This document shows, in pieces, positions 21,009 through 29,832 of a DNA stretch of 64,000 bases. The stretch's first letter is position 1. Every line of letters starts with the position of its first letter. The notes below the pieces were generated by a model, which did not search any database, was not told where the DNA came from, and saw only the letters and a list, made by a program, of their open reading frames with translations. The position numbers were made by a program, and so were the translations under genes. Origin of the DNA: G965240365 sp965240365 (GTDB lineage Bacteria; Pseudomonadota; Gammaproteobacteria; Eutrophobiales; Eutrophobiaceae); NCBI GenBank assembly GCA_965240365.1, contig OZ251218.1:62001-126000 (forward strand). The letters are read 5' to 3'.

Positions 21009-21573
21009 TTATTACTTACCTTTAAGGGTTAAGACGGGAATTCGGCGGATTTTAGCAGGCTGTTTGTCATGCGTCAGCAAGGCAATGTCATTCCCGCCTG
21101 CCTCCGGCAGGCGGGAATGTATGGTAAAAATCACTGGATTCCAGCTTTCGCTGGAATGACAACGGGGCAGGAACAAAAATAGAGGGTGTCCTGGCAGCCG
21201 CCCGCCGGGTGGGCTTCGCGGCGCCAATCAGCGGCGGCAAGACAACCGGCGTTGTCATTCCCGCAGGACGGGAATGTATCTTACAAACCACTGGATTCCG
21301 GCCTGCGCCGGAATGACGGGTATTTTTGTTCATTGCCAGACTTCAGGCCCTCTGCCACCCCGCCGTCATTCCCACCCCCGACGTCATTCCGGCGCAGGCC
21401 GGAATCCAGGAAAAACGACACATTCCGGCGAAAGCCGGAATGACATTATGGGTTGGGTGGTGTCCGGGAGATCGGGGCGGCCGGGGGTTGGCGCCCTTCT
21501 TGATATGGATTCCTCGGCGGCCTGTTCCCGGCCTGCCTGCGCCTGGCTTCTCTTCTACCCTTATGGGCTCAAT
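21009..21573. repeat. Repeat-rich gap
   Basis: Two composite hairpin repeats (about 21087-21162 and 21253-21320) and further half-repeats at 21365-21445. The first carries a 15-bp CCTGCC...GGCAGG core inside its hairpin. 21507-21530 matches the core of the 109-bp dispersed repeat at 54051. No gene seen. Confidence 0.7.
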
Positions 21574-21951
21574 TCACTTCTGCCCCGTCGGCGACCCGTT
21601 GTCCGGTTTTTCTACCATAAGGCCAAGCCCTCTCGGGCCTGTCCTTATCTGTCCAAGCTGGCCGGGTTTCAGGACTATCGAGAATGACAGGTCTTCGCCG
21701 GCCAGTTTCAGATGTGCGGCTATATCTATCTTTTTATTGGCAAGCGGGGTTACGGTGAGCGCGAGGCGATAGGCGTCTTCTTCTGTATAGGATGCCTCAA
21801 TGGCGGCCTCCTGGCCCGGCAGGACCATTAGCACGGGGTCGGCGATGAGGGCGTTTTGGTAATAAATCGCCGTATTTACGACATAGCTATCGTCTGCCTT
21901 CGGCATGGCCATAAAACCAAGCAAAAGCGCCAGTGTGATGAGTTTTTTCAT
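21574..21951 (-). CDS. Small exported protein of unknown function
   Basis: About 125 residues. Signal peptide MKKLITLALLLGFMAMPKA-D, then a beta-rich domain (ALIADPVLMVLPGQEAAIEA, YRLALTVTPLANKKIDIAAHL). The ATG at 21951 is chosen because GAGG lies about 11 bp upstream and the signal peptide then starts at residue 1; the ATG five codons earlier overlaps that ribosome-binding site. I do not recognise the family. Confidence 0.55.
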   Translation of the reverse strand: MKKLITLALLLGFMAMPKADDSYVVNTAIYYQNALIADPVLMVLPGQEAAIEASYTEEDAYRLALTVTPLANKKIDIAAHLKLAGEDLSFSIVLKPGQLGQIRTGPRGLGLMVEKPDNGSPTGQK

Positions 21952-22009
21952 GGGGCTGTACCTCATTTAGCGGTTAATGTTTAGCGTGTTTGTGCCAGTC
22001 GCTGTTTTA

Positions 22010-22274
22010 GGGCCTGTTAACACTATTTTAGCAGTCCCTGCTTGAGTCTGTTTTGCGCGCCAGCAAGGCGGAAGAAGCGCAGTGTAGTTGCGCTACTCAA
22101 GCGACTGACAACGAAGCTGGGCGCAAAACAGGCCAAGCCCTTCGGGTTGTGCCCCAAACTGCGCCACTCGGCGTTGCTTGTCGCTCATTTGGAGTGACCA
22201 AACTACGCTCCGCGCGCCTTGATTGGCGCAGTTTGGGGCACAACAGGGCCTGCCAAAATAGTGTTAACAGGCCC
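22010..22274. mobile_element. 265-bp MITE-like element, copy A
   Basis: Ends are the perfect inverted repeat GGGCCTGTTAAC / GTTAACAGGCCC, extending imperfectly through CTATTTTAGCAG. The inside folds into two long arms: TGTTTTGCGC...GCGCAAAACA and GTTGTGCCCCAAACTGCGCCA with its complement. The same element lies in reverse orientation at 45446-45711. It has no coding capacity. No target duplication is obvious. Confidence 0.85.
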
Positions 22275-22295
22275 CAGCCACTTTTTCATTGCTCA

Positions 22296-23702
22296 TCAAG
22301 GCAATGCCTTTAGCACCTCGTCCAGTCGCTGTTTGGCGTCGCCAAAGAACATGCGCGTATTTTCCTTGAAGAAAAGCGGGTTTTGCACGCCGGCATAACC
22401 GGTCGCCATGCTGCGTTTCATAACGATGGTAGTGTGGCCTTTCCAGCATTCCAGGACCGGCATGCCCGCGATCGGGCTGTGCGGGTCTTCCTGGGCGGAA
22501 GGGTTGACGATATCGTTGGCCCCAATCACGATCGAGACATCGACAGCGGGAAAGTCGGCATTGATCTCTTCCATTTCAAAGACAATGTCATAAGGCACCC
22601 TGGCTTCCGCCAGCAAGACATTCATGTGCCCCGGCATACGGCCCGCGACCGGATGGATGCCAAAGCGCACATTGACGCCCTTTTCACGCAGGACTTTGGT
22701 GATCTCATACACGGTATGCTGCGCCTGCGCCACGGCCATGCCGTAACCCGGAATGATCATCACCTGTTTGGCGCTTTGCAGGAGACCGGCGACCTCCTCG
22801 GTTTCAATAGCCTGGACTTCGCCCTGTTCCGCCGCGGCCGCGCCGGCGCCGGCCGCGCCGCTGTCCGTGCCGAAGCCGCCCGCGATGACCGCCAGAAACC
22901 TGCGGTTCATGGCCCGGCACATGATATAGCTCAGAATCGCGCCGCTGCTGCCGACCAGCGCGCCCACGACAATCAGCAAGTCGTTGGAGAGCATAAAACC
23001 CGTGGCCGAGGCCGCCCAGCCGGAGTAGCTGTTCAGCATTGAAACCACGACCGGCATATCGGCGCCGCCGATGGCCATGACCATGTGGATACCGAATAAC
23101 AGCGCTAGCACGGTCATGATCAGCAACGGCAGCATGCCGCCGCCCTGCCCGGCCTGTTGCACGAAGGCATAGCCGCAGTAGATCGCGCCCAGGAGCAGGC
23201 CGAGGTTCAGCCAGTGGCGGGCCGGCAGCAGCAGCGGGCTGCCGCCGATCCTGCCGCTTAATTTGGCAAAGGCGATGACCGAGCCCGAGAAGGTGACCGC
23301 GCCGATCAGCACGCCGATATAAACCTCGATTTCATGGATGACCTTCTCGATCTCGGTCGGGAAACGGATGCTCTCGTCCATGAAATTCACATAACCGACC
23401 AGCACCGCCGCCAGCCCCACCAGGCTGTGCAGTATCGCCACCAGTTCCGGCATCTGGGTCATTTCAACCTTCCTGGCCAGGGTGATGCCGACAGCGCCGC
23501 CAAGCAGCATCATAATCACGATGACGGCAATATTATCGCTCACCTCCGGCCCTAAAATGGTGGCCAGGACGGCGACCGTCATGCCGATGATGCCGTAAAT
23601 ATTGCCCTTGCGCGCCGTTTCCTGATGGCTCAGGCCGCCGAGGGTCAGGATGAATAAAATGGTGGCGCCGATATATGAAACGGTAACCAGTCCGGCCGAC
23701 AT
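22296..23702 (-). CDS. pntB: NAD(P) transhydrogenase subunit beta
   Basis: 468 residues, close to the usual 460-465. Membrane subunit of the proton-pumping transhydrogenase, which uses the proton gradient to drive NADPH formation from NADH. N-terminal membrane helices (IGATILFILTLGGLSHQE, ILGPEVSDNIAVIVIMMLLGG) are followed by the NADP-binding domain, with MIIPGYGMAVAQAQH and FGIHPVAGRMPGHMNVLLAEA as signatures. It starts 11 bp after pntA. Confidence 0.96.
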   Translation of the reverse strand: MSAGLVTVSYIGATILFILTLGGLSHQETARKGNIYGIIGMTVAVLATILGPEVSDNIAVIVIMMLLGGAVGITLARKVEMTQMPELVAILHSLVGLAAVLVGYVNFMDESIRFPTEIEKVIHEIEVYIGVLIGAVTFSGSVIAFAKLSGRIGGSPLLLPARHWLNLGLLLGAIYCGYAFVQQAGQGGGMLPLLIMTVLALLFGIHMVMAIGGADMPVVVSMLNSYSGWAASATGFMLSNDLLIVVGALVGSSGAILSYIMCRAMNRRFLAVIAGGFGTDSGAAGAGAAAAEQGEVQAIETEEVAGLLQSAKQVMIIPGYGMAVAQAQHTVYEITKVLREKGVNVRFGIHPVAGRMPGHMNVLLAEARVPYDIVFEMEEINADFPAVDVSIVIGANDIVNPSAQEDPHSPIAGMPVLECWKGHTTIVMKRSMATGYAGVQNPLFFKENTRMFFGDAKQRLDEVLKALP

Positions 23703-23713
23703 GCTGCTTCCCC

Positions 23714-25261
23714 CTATTTTCTGAACATCTGCAACATGCGCTGGGTGACGGCAAAGCCGCCCGCGATGTTGATGCTGGTTATCAGGATGCCGAAGGCCGC
23801 CAGTATCACCAGCCAGATATTGGCCGAGGAGACCTGTATCAGCGCGCCGATAATAATGATGCTGCTGACCGCGTTGGTGACGCTCATCAGCGGCGTGTGC
23901 AGGGAGGGCGTCACGTTCCAGATGACCATGTAGCCCACAAAGCAGGCCAGAACGAACACGGTAAAGTGGGCCATGAAGGAAGGCGGGGCAACCCGGCCCA
24001 GGCCATAAAGCAGCGCCGCGCCCAGCAGCACGGGCAGGGCCTGCTTGACAAGGCCCGGTCTGGCGGGTTGTGGTTCGGCGACGGGCGCGACGGGCGCCAC
24101 TGCCACCGGTTTGGCCGGGGGCGCGGCCGACAGCTTCGGCGCGGGCGGCGGCCAGGTGATCTCGCCGTTTTTGATGACCGTGGCGCCGCGCACGGCCTCG
24201 TCTTCAAAATCGATCACCAGCCGGCCGTCTTTTTCGGGGGTCATATCGGCCAGTAAATGCCGCAGATTGGTCGCGTAAAGCTGGCTGGATTGCGTGGCCA
24301 GACGGCTGGGCAGGTCGGTATAGCCGATGATGGTCACGCCGTTTTCACTGCGCGTGACCTCATGGGGCTTTGTCAGTTCGCAATTACCGCCCTGTTCGGC
24401 CGCGAGATCAACGATAACGCTGCCGTTTTTCATGGCGTTGACCATCCCGGCGCTGATCAATTTGGGCGCGGGCTTGCCGGGTATGAGCGCGGTGGTGATG
24501 ATGATGTCCACCTCTTTGGCCTGCGCGGCAAACAGGGCCATTTCAGCCGCGATAAACTCAGCGCTCATGGTCTTGGCGTAGCCGCCCTTGCCGCTGCCTT
24601 CTTCGGCAAAATCCAGCAACAGAAACTCGGCGCCCATGCTTTCGACCTGTTCCTTGACCTCGGGGCGGGTATCGAAGGCGCGCACAACCGCGCCGAGGCT
24701 GCCGGCCGCGCCGATCGCGGCCAGACCCGCCACGCCGGCGCCGATGATCAGCACTTTTGCCGGCGGCACCTTGCCGGCGGCCGTGATCTGACCCGTGAAG
24801 AAACGGCCGAAATGGTGCGCGGCCTCGATCACGGCCCGGTAGCCGGCGATGTTGGCCATTGAACTCAGCGCGTCCATTTTTTGCGCGCGGGAGATGCGCG
24901 GCAGGCTGTCGATGGCCAGCACATTGATATTTTTAGCGGAAAGCCGCTGCATCAGCCCCTCGTTCTGGGCAGGCCAGATAAAACTGATCAGGGTTTGTCC
25001 GTCATGCAGCAGATCGGCCTCTTGATCACCGGGCGCGCGCACCTTGAGGATAATGTCGGAATTTTCATACAAGTCCCCGGCGCTGTCCGTGATTTCCGCG
25101 CCGGCCTGGTGATAGGCCTCATCCGGGAAATTAGCCGCAACGCCGGCGCCGGATTCGACCCTGACTTCATAGCCTGATTTTTGCAGCCATTTAATCGCCT
25201 CGGGCGTGGTGGCCACCCGCTTTTCACCCGCACAGGTCTCCCTGGGCACACCGATCTTCAT
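23714..25261 (-). CDS. pntA: NAD(P) transhydrogenase subunit alpha
   Basis: 515 residues. The NAD-binding part (MKIGVPRE..., KVLIIGAGVAGLAAIGAA near residue 170) is fused to a C-terminal part with four hydrophobic segments, the enteric-type arrangement rather than the three-gene alphaproteobacterial one. A Pro/Ala-rich linker (about 375-400) joins the two. The pair pntA-pntB forms a two-gene operon with an 11-bp gap. Confidence 0.96.
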   Translation of the reverse strand: MKIGVPRETCAGEKRVATTPEAIKWLQKSGYEVRVESGAGVAANFPDEAYHQAGAEITDSAGDLYENSDIILKVRAPGDQEADLLHDGQTLISFIWPAQNEGLMQRLSAKNINVLAIDSLPRISRAQKMDALSSMANIAGYRAVIEAAHHFGRFFTGQITAAGKVPPAKVLIIGAGVAGLAAIGAAGSLGAVVRAFDTRPEVKEQVESMGAEFLLLDFAEEGSGKGGYAKTMSAEFIAAEMALFAAQAKEVDIIITTALIPGKPAPKLISAGMVNAMKNGSVIVDLAAEQGGNCELTKPHEVTRSENGVTIIGYTDLPSRLATQSSQLYATNLRHLLADMTPEKDGRLVIDFEDEAVRGATVIKNGEITWPPPAPKLSAAPPAKPVAVAPVAPVAEPQPARPGLVKQALPVLLGAALLYGLGRVAPPSFMAHFTVFVLACFVGYMVIWNVTPSLHTPLMSVTNAVSSIIIIGALIQVSSANIWLVILAAFGILITSINIAGGFAVTQRMLQMFRK

Positions 25262-25425
25262 CGCTCTACCTCTCCTTTGTCAGGATTCAAAATAGTTCGG
25301 AATAGATTTGATTTATTTTTATTGCGTACGGGCAGAATGCTAACACGATTCGGCCTGCAAAGCATAGCAGTGTCCGGGTCCAGCAGGGTCACCTCATCTA
25401 ATTGCTAGCATAGCGGGTGATATGA

Positions 25426-25466
25426 GCGATACTAACGATACCGTGGCTAGGATACCTGACACCTTA
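25426..25466 (+). repeat. 41-bp direct repeat, left copy
   Basis: Starts GCGATACTAACGATACCGTG. It differs by one base from the copy at 27167-27207 in the same orientation. It ends 5 bp before the IS630-family element. The two copies bracket about 1.7 kb containing the IS and one small gene. Confidence 0.8.
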
Positions 25467-26052
25467 TTTTATTAACCCGGCAATTAAATACTATGCTTAT
25501 ATAAATATTTTCTGTATCCTTTGTTTATGGAAAAGACAGATGCACGCAGATTACCCCCGGAGGCCCAGGAACAATTGCGCAAGCAAGCGGTCCGGTTGAA
25601 AAAGAAGGGAAAAAGTTTTGCCGACATCGCCAGGCTGCTGGATGTTCACCGTAATTCGGTATCGAATTGGTGGACAGCCTATGAGAGCGCCGGCGCCACC
25701 GGCCTTCGCCCTCAGACCCGTGGCCGGCGGGCCGGCGAACAGCGGACACTGCTTCCTGAGCAAGAGGTTGAGATACAAGCTCTGATTAGCGACAAGACGC
25801 CAGAGCAATATAAGCTCACGTTTGCGCTATGGACACGTCAGGCGGTTCAGGAATTAATCAAATTGCGTTTGAGGCTGACCATGCCGCTTCGCACTGTGGG
25901 GGAATATCTGAAGCGCTGGGGCTTTACGCCCCAGAAGCCGTTGAAGCGCGCCTATGAGCAGCGCCCGGCCGAGGTGAGAAAATGGCTGGCAGAGTCTTAC
26001 CCGGCGATTGCCGCACGAGCTAAGGAGGAAGGGGCTGAAATTCATTGGGGGA

Positions 26053-26071
26053 CCTGCCTGCTGCAGGCAGG
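26053..26071. repeat. 19-bp palindrome inserted in transposase, copy 1
   Basis: CCTGCCTGCTGCAGGCAGG. It replaces the catalytic Asp codon region; the net change against the expected WGDET reading is +18 bases, so one G of the preceding G run also appears lost. Confidence 0.85.
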
Positions 26072-26437
26072 TGAGACGGGTATTCGCAGCGATAGCCAGC
26101 ATGGACGGAGTTATTCGCCGAAGGGGAAAACACCGGTGATTCGCCTTTCGGCCAAGCGTGCCTCGATGAATATGATTTCGACAGTGACGAATCAAGGCAA
26201 GGTGCGTTTTATGGTGTATAGCGGCAGCATGAATGCGAAGCGGCTGCTCCGGTTTTTTGCGCAATTAGTGAAGGATGCGACTCGGAAGGTATTTTTGATA
26301 CTGGATAACCTGCGGGTACATCATGCCAGGCTGGTCAAGGCTTGGTTGGCAGCGGAAGAGAACCAAAGGAACATTGAGGTCTTTTTTCTTCCGGCCTATT
26401 CGCCGGAATTGAATCCCGATGAGTACCTCAATTGTGA

Positions 26438-26456
26438 CCTGCCTGCAGCAGGCAGG
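26438..26456. repeat. 19-bp palindrome inserted in transposase, copy 2
   Basis: CCTGCCTGCAGCAGGCAGG. Removing exactly these 19 bases joins TGTGA to TTTAAAGG and restores the frame (C-D-L-K-A-G-V). No target duplication. Confidence 0.88.
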
Positions 26457-26545
26457 TTTAAAGGCAGGCGTGCATTCCAGGCCGCCTGCAAGAGATGCTG
26501 AACAGCTTAAAAAGAAGATTCGCTCACACATGAAAAAGTTACAGA

Positions 26546-26564
26546 TCTGCCTGCTGCAGGCAGG
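26546..26564. repeat. 19-bp palindrome inserted in transposase, copy 3
   Basis: TCTGCCTGCTGCAGGCAGG, first base differing from the other copies. Removing it joins CAGA to AGACACC and restores L-Q-K-T-P-V-R-V-R. Confidence 0.85.
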
Positions 26565-26667
26565 AGACACCGGTTCGAGTTCGCAACTACTTTAAGCATC
26601 GCAAAATCGCTTATGCCGCTTAATACGCACTGTGTTTAATTGCCGGGTTAATAATGGGAGAAAAAAC

Positions 26668-26952
26668 ATGTCTTTTATATCACTTACTATTATTTTACTG
26701 CTGACGGGCTTTCCAGCTTATTTTTTTGCAAGGAAGCGTCGGCATATTTTGCTTATTATTCTGGTTGCCCTTTCATTGATATTTATCGGTTCATTCGCTG
26801 GTTTGGCACTTGCGCATTTCATAGATGGCGTCGAGAATGATCAGCGCATACTTCGGGCGTTTATCAATGGTTTCTGGCTCTCAGTGTTTGGTGTCATAAG
26901 CGGCATCTTTTGGGGAAAGAAAACCCGGTATAAAGCGACACCGGAGCAATAG
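26668..26952 (+). CDS. Small membrane protein of unknown function
   Basis: 94 residues with three hydrophobic segments (SLTIILLLTGFPAYFF, ILLIILVALSLIFIGSFAGLA, FINGFWLSVFGVISGIFWG) and short charged loops. GGGAG about 8 bp before ATG 26668 supports this start. Upstream DNA was replaced by the IS630-family insertion, whose right end is 16 bp from the start, so the native promoter is probably lost. Base composition is more AT-rich than its neighbours. Family not recognised. Confidence 0.5.
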   Translation: MSFISLTIILLLTGFPAYFFARKRRHILLIILVALSLIFIGSFAGLALAHFIDGVENDQRILRAFINGFWLSVFGVISGIFWGKKTRYKATPEQ

Positions 26953-27409
26953 GCGTTCCGGGGAGAATATCCGCACGGTGCCAACGAGTCACGTATCGTA
27001 GAGACAGCGGAGCGTGTTTTGGCCCGGGAAAAGGCCCAGTCTCAGAAATCAGCACCGTCAGACAAGCCTTAAAATTGTCATTCCCGCCCGGGCGGGAATG
27101 TATGACATAAACCACTGGGTTCCGGCCTTCGCCGGAATGACAACGGGGGCAATAGGCGCATTATGCGCGATACTAACGATACCGTGGCCAGGATACCTGA
27201 CACCTTAAATTTTAGATGCGGTGGCCCTGCGGGTCCAGTACATTATGAGACAAATCACGGCTGCCTGGACCTGCCTGTGGCAGGCAGGCGAAAGCCGGAA
27301 TCCAGTGATTTTACTATACATTTCCGCGCCAGCGGGAATGACAACAAAATGCGGCATTCCGATAAAAGGAACAGCATCCCGCCCAACCCCCGCCACTCTG
27401 CCAGTCAAC
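26953..27409. repeat. Repeat-rich gap with right 41-bp repeat
   Basis: A composite hairpin repeat lies at about 27079-27145, the 41-bp direct repeat at 27167-27207, a 19-bp palindrome variant (CCTGCCTGTGGCAGGCAGG) at 27270-27288, and further half-repeats to 27345. No gene seen. Confidence 0.7.
27167..27207 (+). repeat. 41-bp direct repeat, right copy
   Basis: One mismatch to the copy at 25426-25466, same orientation. See that entry. Confidence 0.8.
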
Positions 27410-28102
27410 TCAATACCAGATCGCCATTTGCAAACCGCGGCGGTCAACGGGCGGGCGCGACGGCAGGCATTCGGCTTCCCCCTTGAGCCGCCGCAACGCC
27501 GCCAGGGCGCAGGCGGCCGCATCGATCGCATCATCGGGGCCGGCAAAGTGTCGTGGCAAAAAACGCAGCCAGGGAGTGAGATCGGGCAGGCCCGGCGCCC
27601 GGCCGAGCAGGGCCAGCCGCGCCCTTTGACCCGCCGCCTCGCGCTTGGGCGGCAGGGCCGCGCCGCCATTGAGATGATGAAACACCAGTTCAGGATGCGC
27701 CTCGCATACGCTTGACTGATCGGCGGGGACGAGCGCGGCGTCCAGTTCGCGGATTTTCGCGGTGATATTCCAGGCTTGTCTGGAGAGGCCGACCCCCTCC
27801 CGCGCGAGACCCAGACGATGGGCCGCATCCCAATCATCGCAGGCCAGCATATAGCGCCGGGGCGGCGCGAAAACACTGGACTTCCGGCCCCTAGGCAGAA
27901 GCCGCCGGGCCGCGCTATCGCATTCCCGCCGGCCGGCATCGGCGAGGCCAATCGGCATATCGACGGCCACCCGCTCACATTCCCGCCAGGGCAATTCCCG
28001 CCAGCGCGCCACCGGCAGCAATGTTATGCCTTGACGTTCGGTATCAAAACACAGGCCAAGCCAGCCGCCCCGGCAACCATCCACGCCAAGCACAACGCTC
28101 AT
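27410..28102 (-). CDS. DUF429 protein (predicted RNase-H-like nuclease fold)
   Basis: 230 residues. It begins MSVVLGVDGCRGGWLG, the family signature. Other conserved parts are VAVDMPIGLAD, CDSAARRLLPRGRKSSVFAPP and the late CEAHPELVFHHLNGG, then DDAIDAAACALAAL. These acidic residues (D in GVDG, D in VAVDMP, E in AHPE, D in DDAIDA) fit an RNase-H-like metal site. The cellular role is unknown. It lies downstream of the Bax-inhibitor-type gene but behind a terminator, so it is probably transcribed alone. Confidence 0.75.
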   Translation of the reverse strand: MSVVLGVDGCRGGWLGLCFDTERQGITLLPVARWRELPWRECERVAVDMPIGLADAGRRECDSAARRLLPRGRKSSVFAPPRRYMLACDDWDAAHRLGLAREGVGLSRQAWNITAKIRELDAALVPADQSSVCEAHPELVFHHLNGGAALPPKREAAGQRARLALLGRAPGLPDLTPWLRFLPRHFAGPDDAIDAAACALAALRRLKGEAECLPSRPPVDRRGLQMAIWY

Positions 28103-28182
28103 GCGCAGAATTCCAGAATAAAGGGCATCAATAAATTCACCGTTGCCCGGTCAAGCCGTCCGGCCCGGCATCATCAGGCATT

Positions 28183-28208
28183 AAAAAACCCGGCCGGGGC
28201 CGGGTTTT
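28183..28208 (-). terminator. Bidirectional rho-independent terminator
   Basis: CCCGGCC (28189-28195) pairs with GGCCGGG (28198-28204). AAAAAA at 28183-28188 gives a U run on the minus strand, and TTTT at 28205-28208 gives a shorter one on the plus strand. It lies 27 bp behind the Bax-inhibitor-type gene. Confidence 0.8.
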
Positions 28209-28234
28209 GTGGGTTTTACAACCGCGCCGAGGTT

Positions 28235-28906
28235 TCAGTCATCGCCGGCAAATGCGCCCAGCAGATGCAACAGGCTGGTAAACAGATTGTAAATTGACAC
28301 ATACAGACTCACGGTGGCCATGATGTAATTGGTTTCAGCGCCATGCACCATTTCGCTGGTTTGATACAGGATAAAACCCGACATCAGCAGGATAAACATG
28401 GCCGAGACTGCCAGTGAAAGCGCGGGAATGCCGAAGATCGCGGCCCCGATACCGGCCAGAAACGCGACCAGCACGCCCACCATGATAAAACCGCCCATAA
28501 AGCTGAAATCCTTGCGGGTGGACAAGGCATAGCCGGACAAGCCCAGGAAGATCGCGCCGGTGCCGCCCATCGCGGTCATTACCAGTTGCCCGCCGTTGGA
28601 AAACATGGTCAGGTAGGCGCTGATCATGGGGCCGAGTGTCAGGCCCATAAAGCCCGTCAGGGCAAATATTGAGGCCAGGCCCCAGGCGCTGTTACGCAGG
28701 GCCGAGGTCAGGAACAGCAGGCCGAAATAGCCCGCCAGCGTGATTAAAAGCCCGGGATGGGGCAGCTTGAACATGACCGACATGCCCGCCGTGAAGGCGC
28801 TGAAAAGCAGCGTCATGGAGAGCAGGGTGTAGGTATTGCGTATCAGTTTATTGGTCGCCAGCGTGGATTGTGCCGGACGGGCGACGGTATAGGATGGTTG
28901 ACTCAT
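28235..28906 (-). CDS. Bax inhibitor-1 family membrane protein (YccA/YbhL type)
   Basis: 223 residues with seven hydrophobic segments. Signatures include LIRNTYTLLSMTLLFSAFTA, ALTGFMGLTLGPMISAYL, FLGLSGYALSTRKDFSFMG and the C-terminal SLYVSIYNLFTSLLHLLG. Relatives include YccA, which interacts with the FtsH protease, and YbhL. Start at 28906 is preferred because GAGG lies about 10 bp upstream; the frame extends 21 codons further without family resemblance. Confidence 0.9.
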   Translation of the reverse strand: MSQPSYTVARPAQSTLATNKLIRNTYTLLSMTLLFSAFTAGMSVMFKLPHPGLLITLAGYFGLLFLTSALRNSAWGLASIFALTGFMGLTLGPMISAYLTMFSNGGQLVMTAMGGTGAIFLGLSGYALSTRKDFSFMGGFIMVGVLVAFLAGIGAAIFGIPALSLAVSAMFILLMSGFILYQTSEMVHGAETNYIMATVSLYVSIYNLFTSLLHLLGAFAGDD

Positions 28907-29072
28907 TGTTTTAGACCTCGCAAAGTGATTAGCAGACTTATATTTAATGCTATGACACAATAATTTCAAGTTTTATTCAACCAATTTTTCCTTAAAATCA
29001 CATTGTTCATTCGGCTTTTCCGAACGGTCTTGATCCTGTATGCTCTCGCTCCTCAGGATTACGGGCTATTTT

Positions 29073-29162
29073 GGAGAGGTGGCAGAGTGGTTGAATGCAC
29101 CGGTCTTGAAAACCGGCAGGTCTTCGCGGGCCTCGTGGGTTCAAATCCCACCCTCTCCGCCA
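29073..29162 (+). tRNA. tRNA-Ser (anticodon TGA)
   Basis: 90 nt including an encoded CCA. Acceptor stem GGAGAGG / CCTCTCC, long class II variable arm (GCAGGTCTTCGCGGGCCTCG region), T arm GTGGGTTCAAATCCCAC. The anticodon loop CTTGAAA gives TGA, reading UCN serine codons. In E. coli this tRNA carries cmo5U34, the product of the trhO-cmoAB cluster 8 kb upstream. Confidence 0.97.
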
Positions 29163-29164
29163 GA

Positions 29165-29185
29165 ACCTGAAAATCAGGTATTTTA
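29165..29185 (+). terminator. Possible tRNA terminator
   Basis: ACCTGA-AAA-TCAGGT hairpin followed by ATTTTA just after the tRNA. The stem is short and the U run weak. Confidence 0.5.
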
Positions 29186-29403
29186 ATGGATTGATGCCCC
29201 GTGGCCGGCGGAATTCAGCCCGGATACAGAGAGCCGGGCTGATGACTGACACCAGCCGGCCGGAGCGCTGAAAGGCGTGTTGGCGGCGGATATTTTATCC
29301 GCGCCTGAACGGCCTGTGGCGCCAATCGGGCTGTTTGCCTGTCAGCCTTTTGTCCATGACAAAACAGGATCAACATAAAAAGAAGATGTAAAGAGGATAA
29401 GCA

Positions 29404-29832
29404 ATGATCTGGAAAATACTGGCAGTAATCTATCTGGCCGTACCCATTTACATGATTTCGAAGATCAATATGACCGATACTGACTTTGTGCAGGAATGTG
29501 TCGGGGAATGTTACGAACAATACCTCGCGGAAAACGGCGCGCCGGCGGAGGTGGTTAAAAAACAGATCGCCATGCTCGGCGTCATGTCCCCCGGCGACAA
29601 GGGCAAAAAGCTCTATCCGACCTGCGCGGCTTGTCATGGCCTCAGCGGCGAAGGCGGCATAGGCCCGGCCCTGGCCGGGCAGAGCAGCGACGATATCATC
29701 ACCAAGCTCAGCGCCTACAAGGCCGGCGAGACCCTCGGCGCGCAAAGCGCGCTGATGTGGGGCCAGGCCGCCGCGCTGAGCGAGGATGATATTGCCAATC
29801 TGGCCACTTACATCGCGGCCGGGTTTAAATAA
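29404..29832 (+). CDS. Membrane-anchored class I cytochrome c
   Basis: 142 residues. The N-terminal hydrophobic segment (WKILAVIYLAVPIYMISK) serves as anchor or uncleaved signal. The haem motif CAACH near residue 77 is followed by GLSGEGGIGPALAGQ, and LMWGQAAALSEDDIANLATYIA provides the distal Met. This is a cytochrome c553/c552-like domain expected to carry electrons at the periplasmic side of the membrane. A CECY-type cysteine pair sits before the haem domain. AGAGGA precedes ATG 29404. Confidence 0.85.
   Translation: MIWKILAVIYLAVPIYMISKINMTDTDFVQECVGECYEQYLAENGAPAEVVKKQIAMLGVMSPGDKGKKLYPTCAACHGLSGEGGIGPALAGQSSDDIITKLSAYKAGETLGAQSALMWGQAAALSEDDIANLATYIAAGFK

Larger units (their letters stand above)
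25527..26623 (+). pseudogene. IS630-family transposase, broken by three 19-bp palindromes
   Basis: The N-terminal helix-turn-helix (KGKSFADIARLLDVHRNSVSNWW) and the second catalytic Asp (FLILDNLRVHHA) are intact. The first catalytic Asp, expected in IHWGDETG, is gone: a palindrome at 26053 makes it IHWG-TCLLQAG-ETG. A second palindrome at 26438, after NPDEYLNC, shifts the frame and ends translation at 26501. Without it and without a third at 26546, the reading continues DLKAGVHSRPPARDAEQ ... LQKTPVRVRNYFKHR to a stop at 26621-26623, as expected for the family. The protein cannot be active. Confidence 0.88.
25472..26651 (+). mobile_element. IS630-family insertion sequence, inactivated
   Basis: Terminal inverted repeats TTAACCCGGCAATTAAA (25472 on) and TTTAATTGCCGGGTTAA (to 26651) flank a transposase gene. 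TA dinucleotides at both outer edges (25470-25471, 26652-26653) fit the TA duplication of the IS630/Tc1-mariner group. The internal gene is interrupted by three 19-bp palindromes. The right end lies 16 bp upstream of the next gene's start codon, so the insertion may affect its expression. Confidence 0.88.

Noticed and set aside
25521..26501. IS630-family transposase as an intact gene
   Set aside because: The frame looks long, but the first catalytic Asp is replaced by inserted sequence and the C-terminus is frameshifted by a second insertion.
27205..27978. 257-codon minus-strand frame overlapping the DUF429 gene
   Set aside because: It overlaps a clear DUF429 gene in another frame, is Arg/Pro/Cys-rich, and runs into a hairpin repeat.
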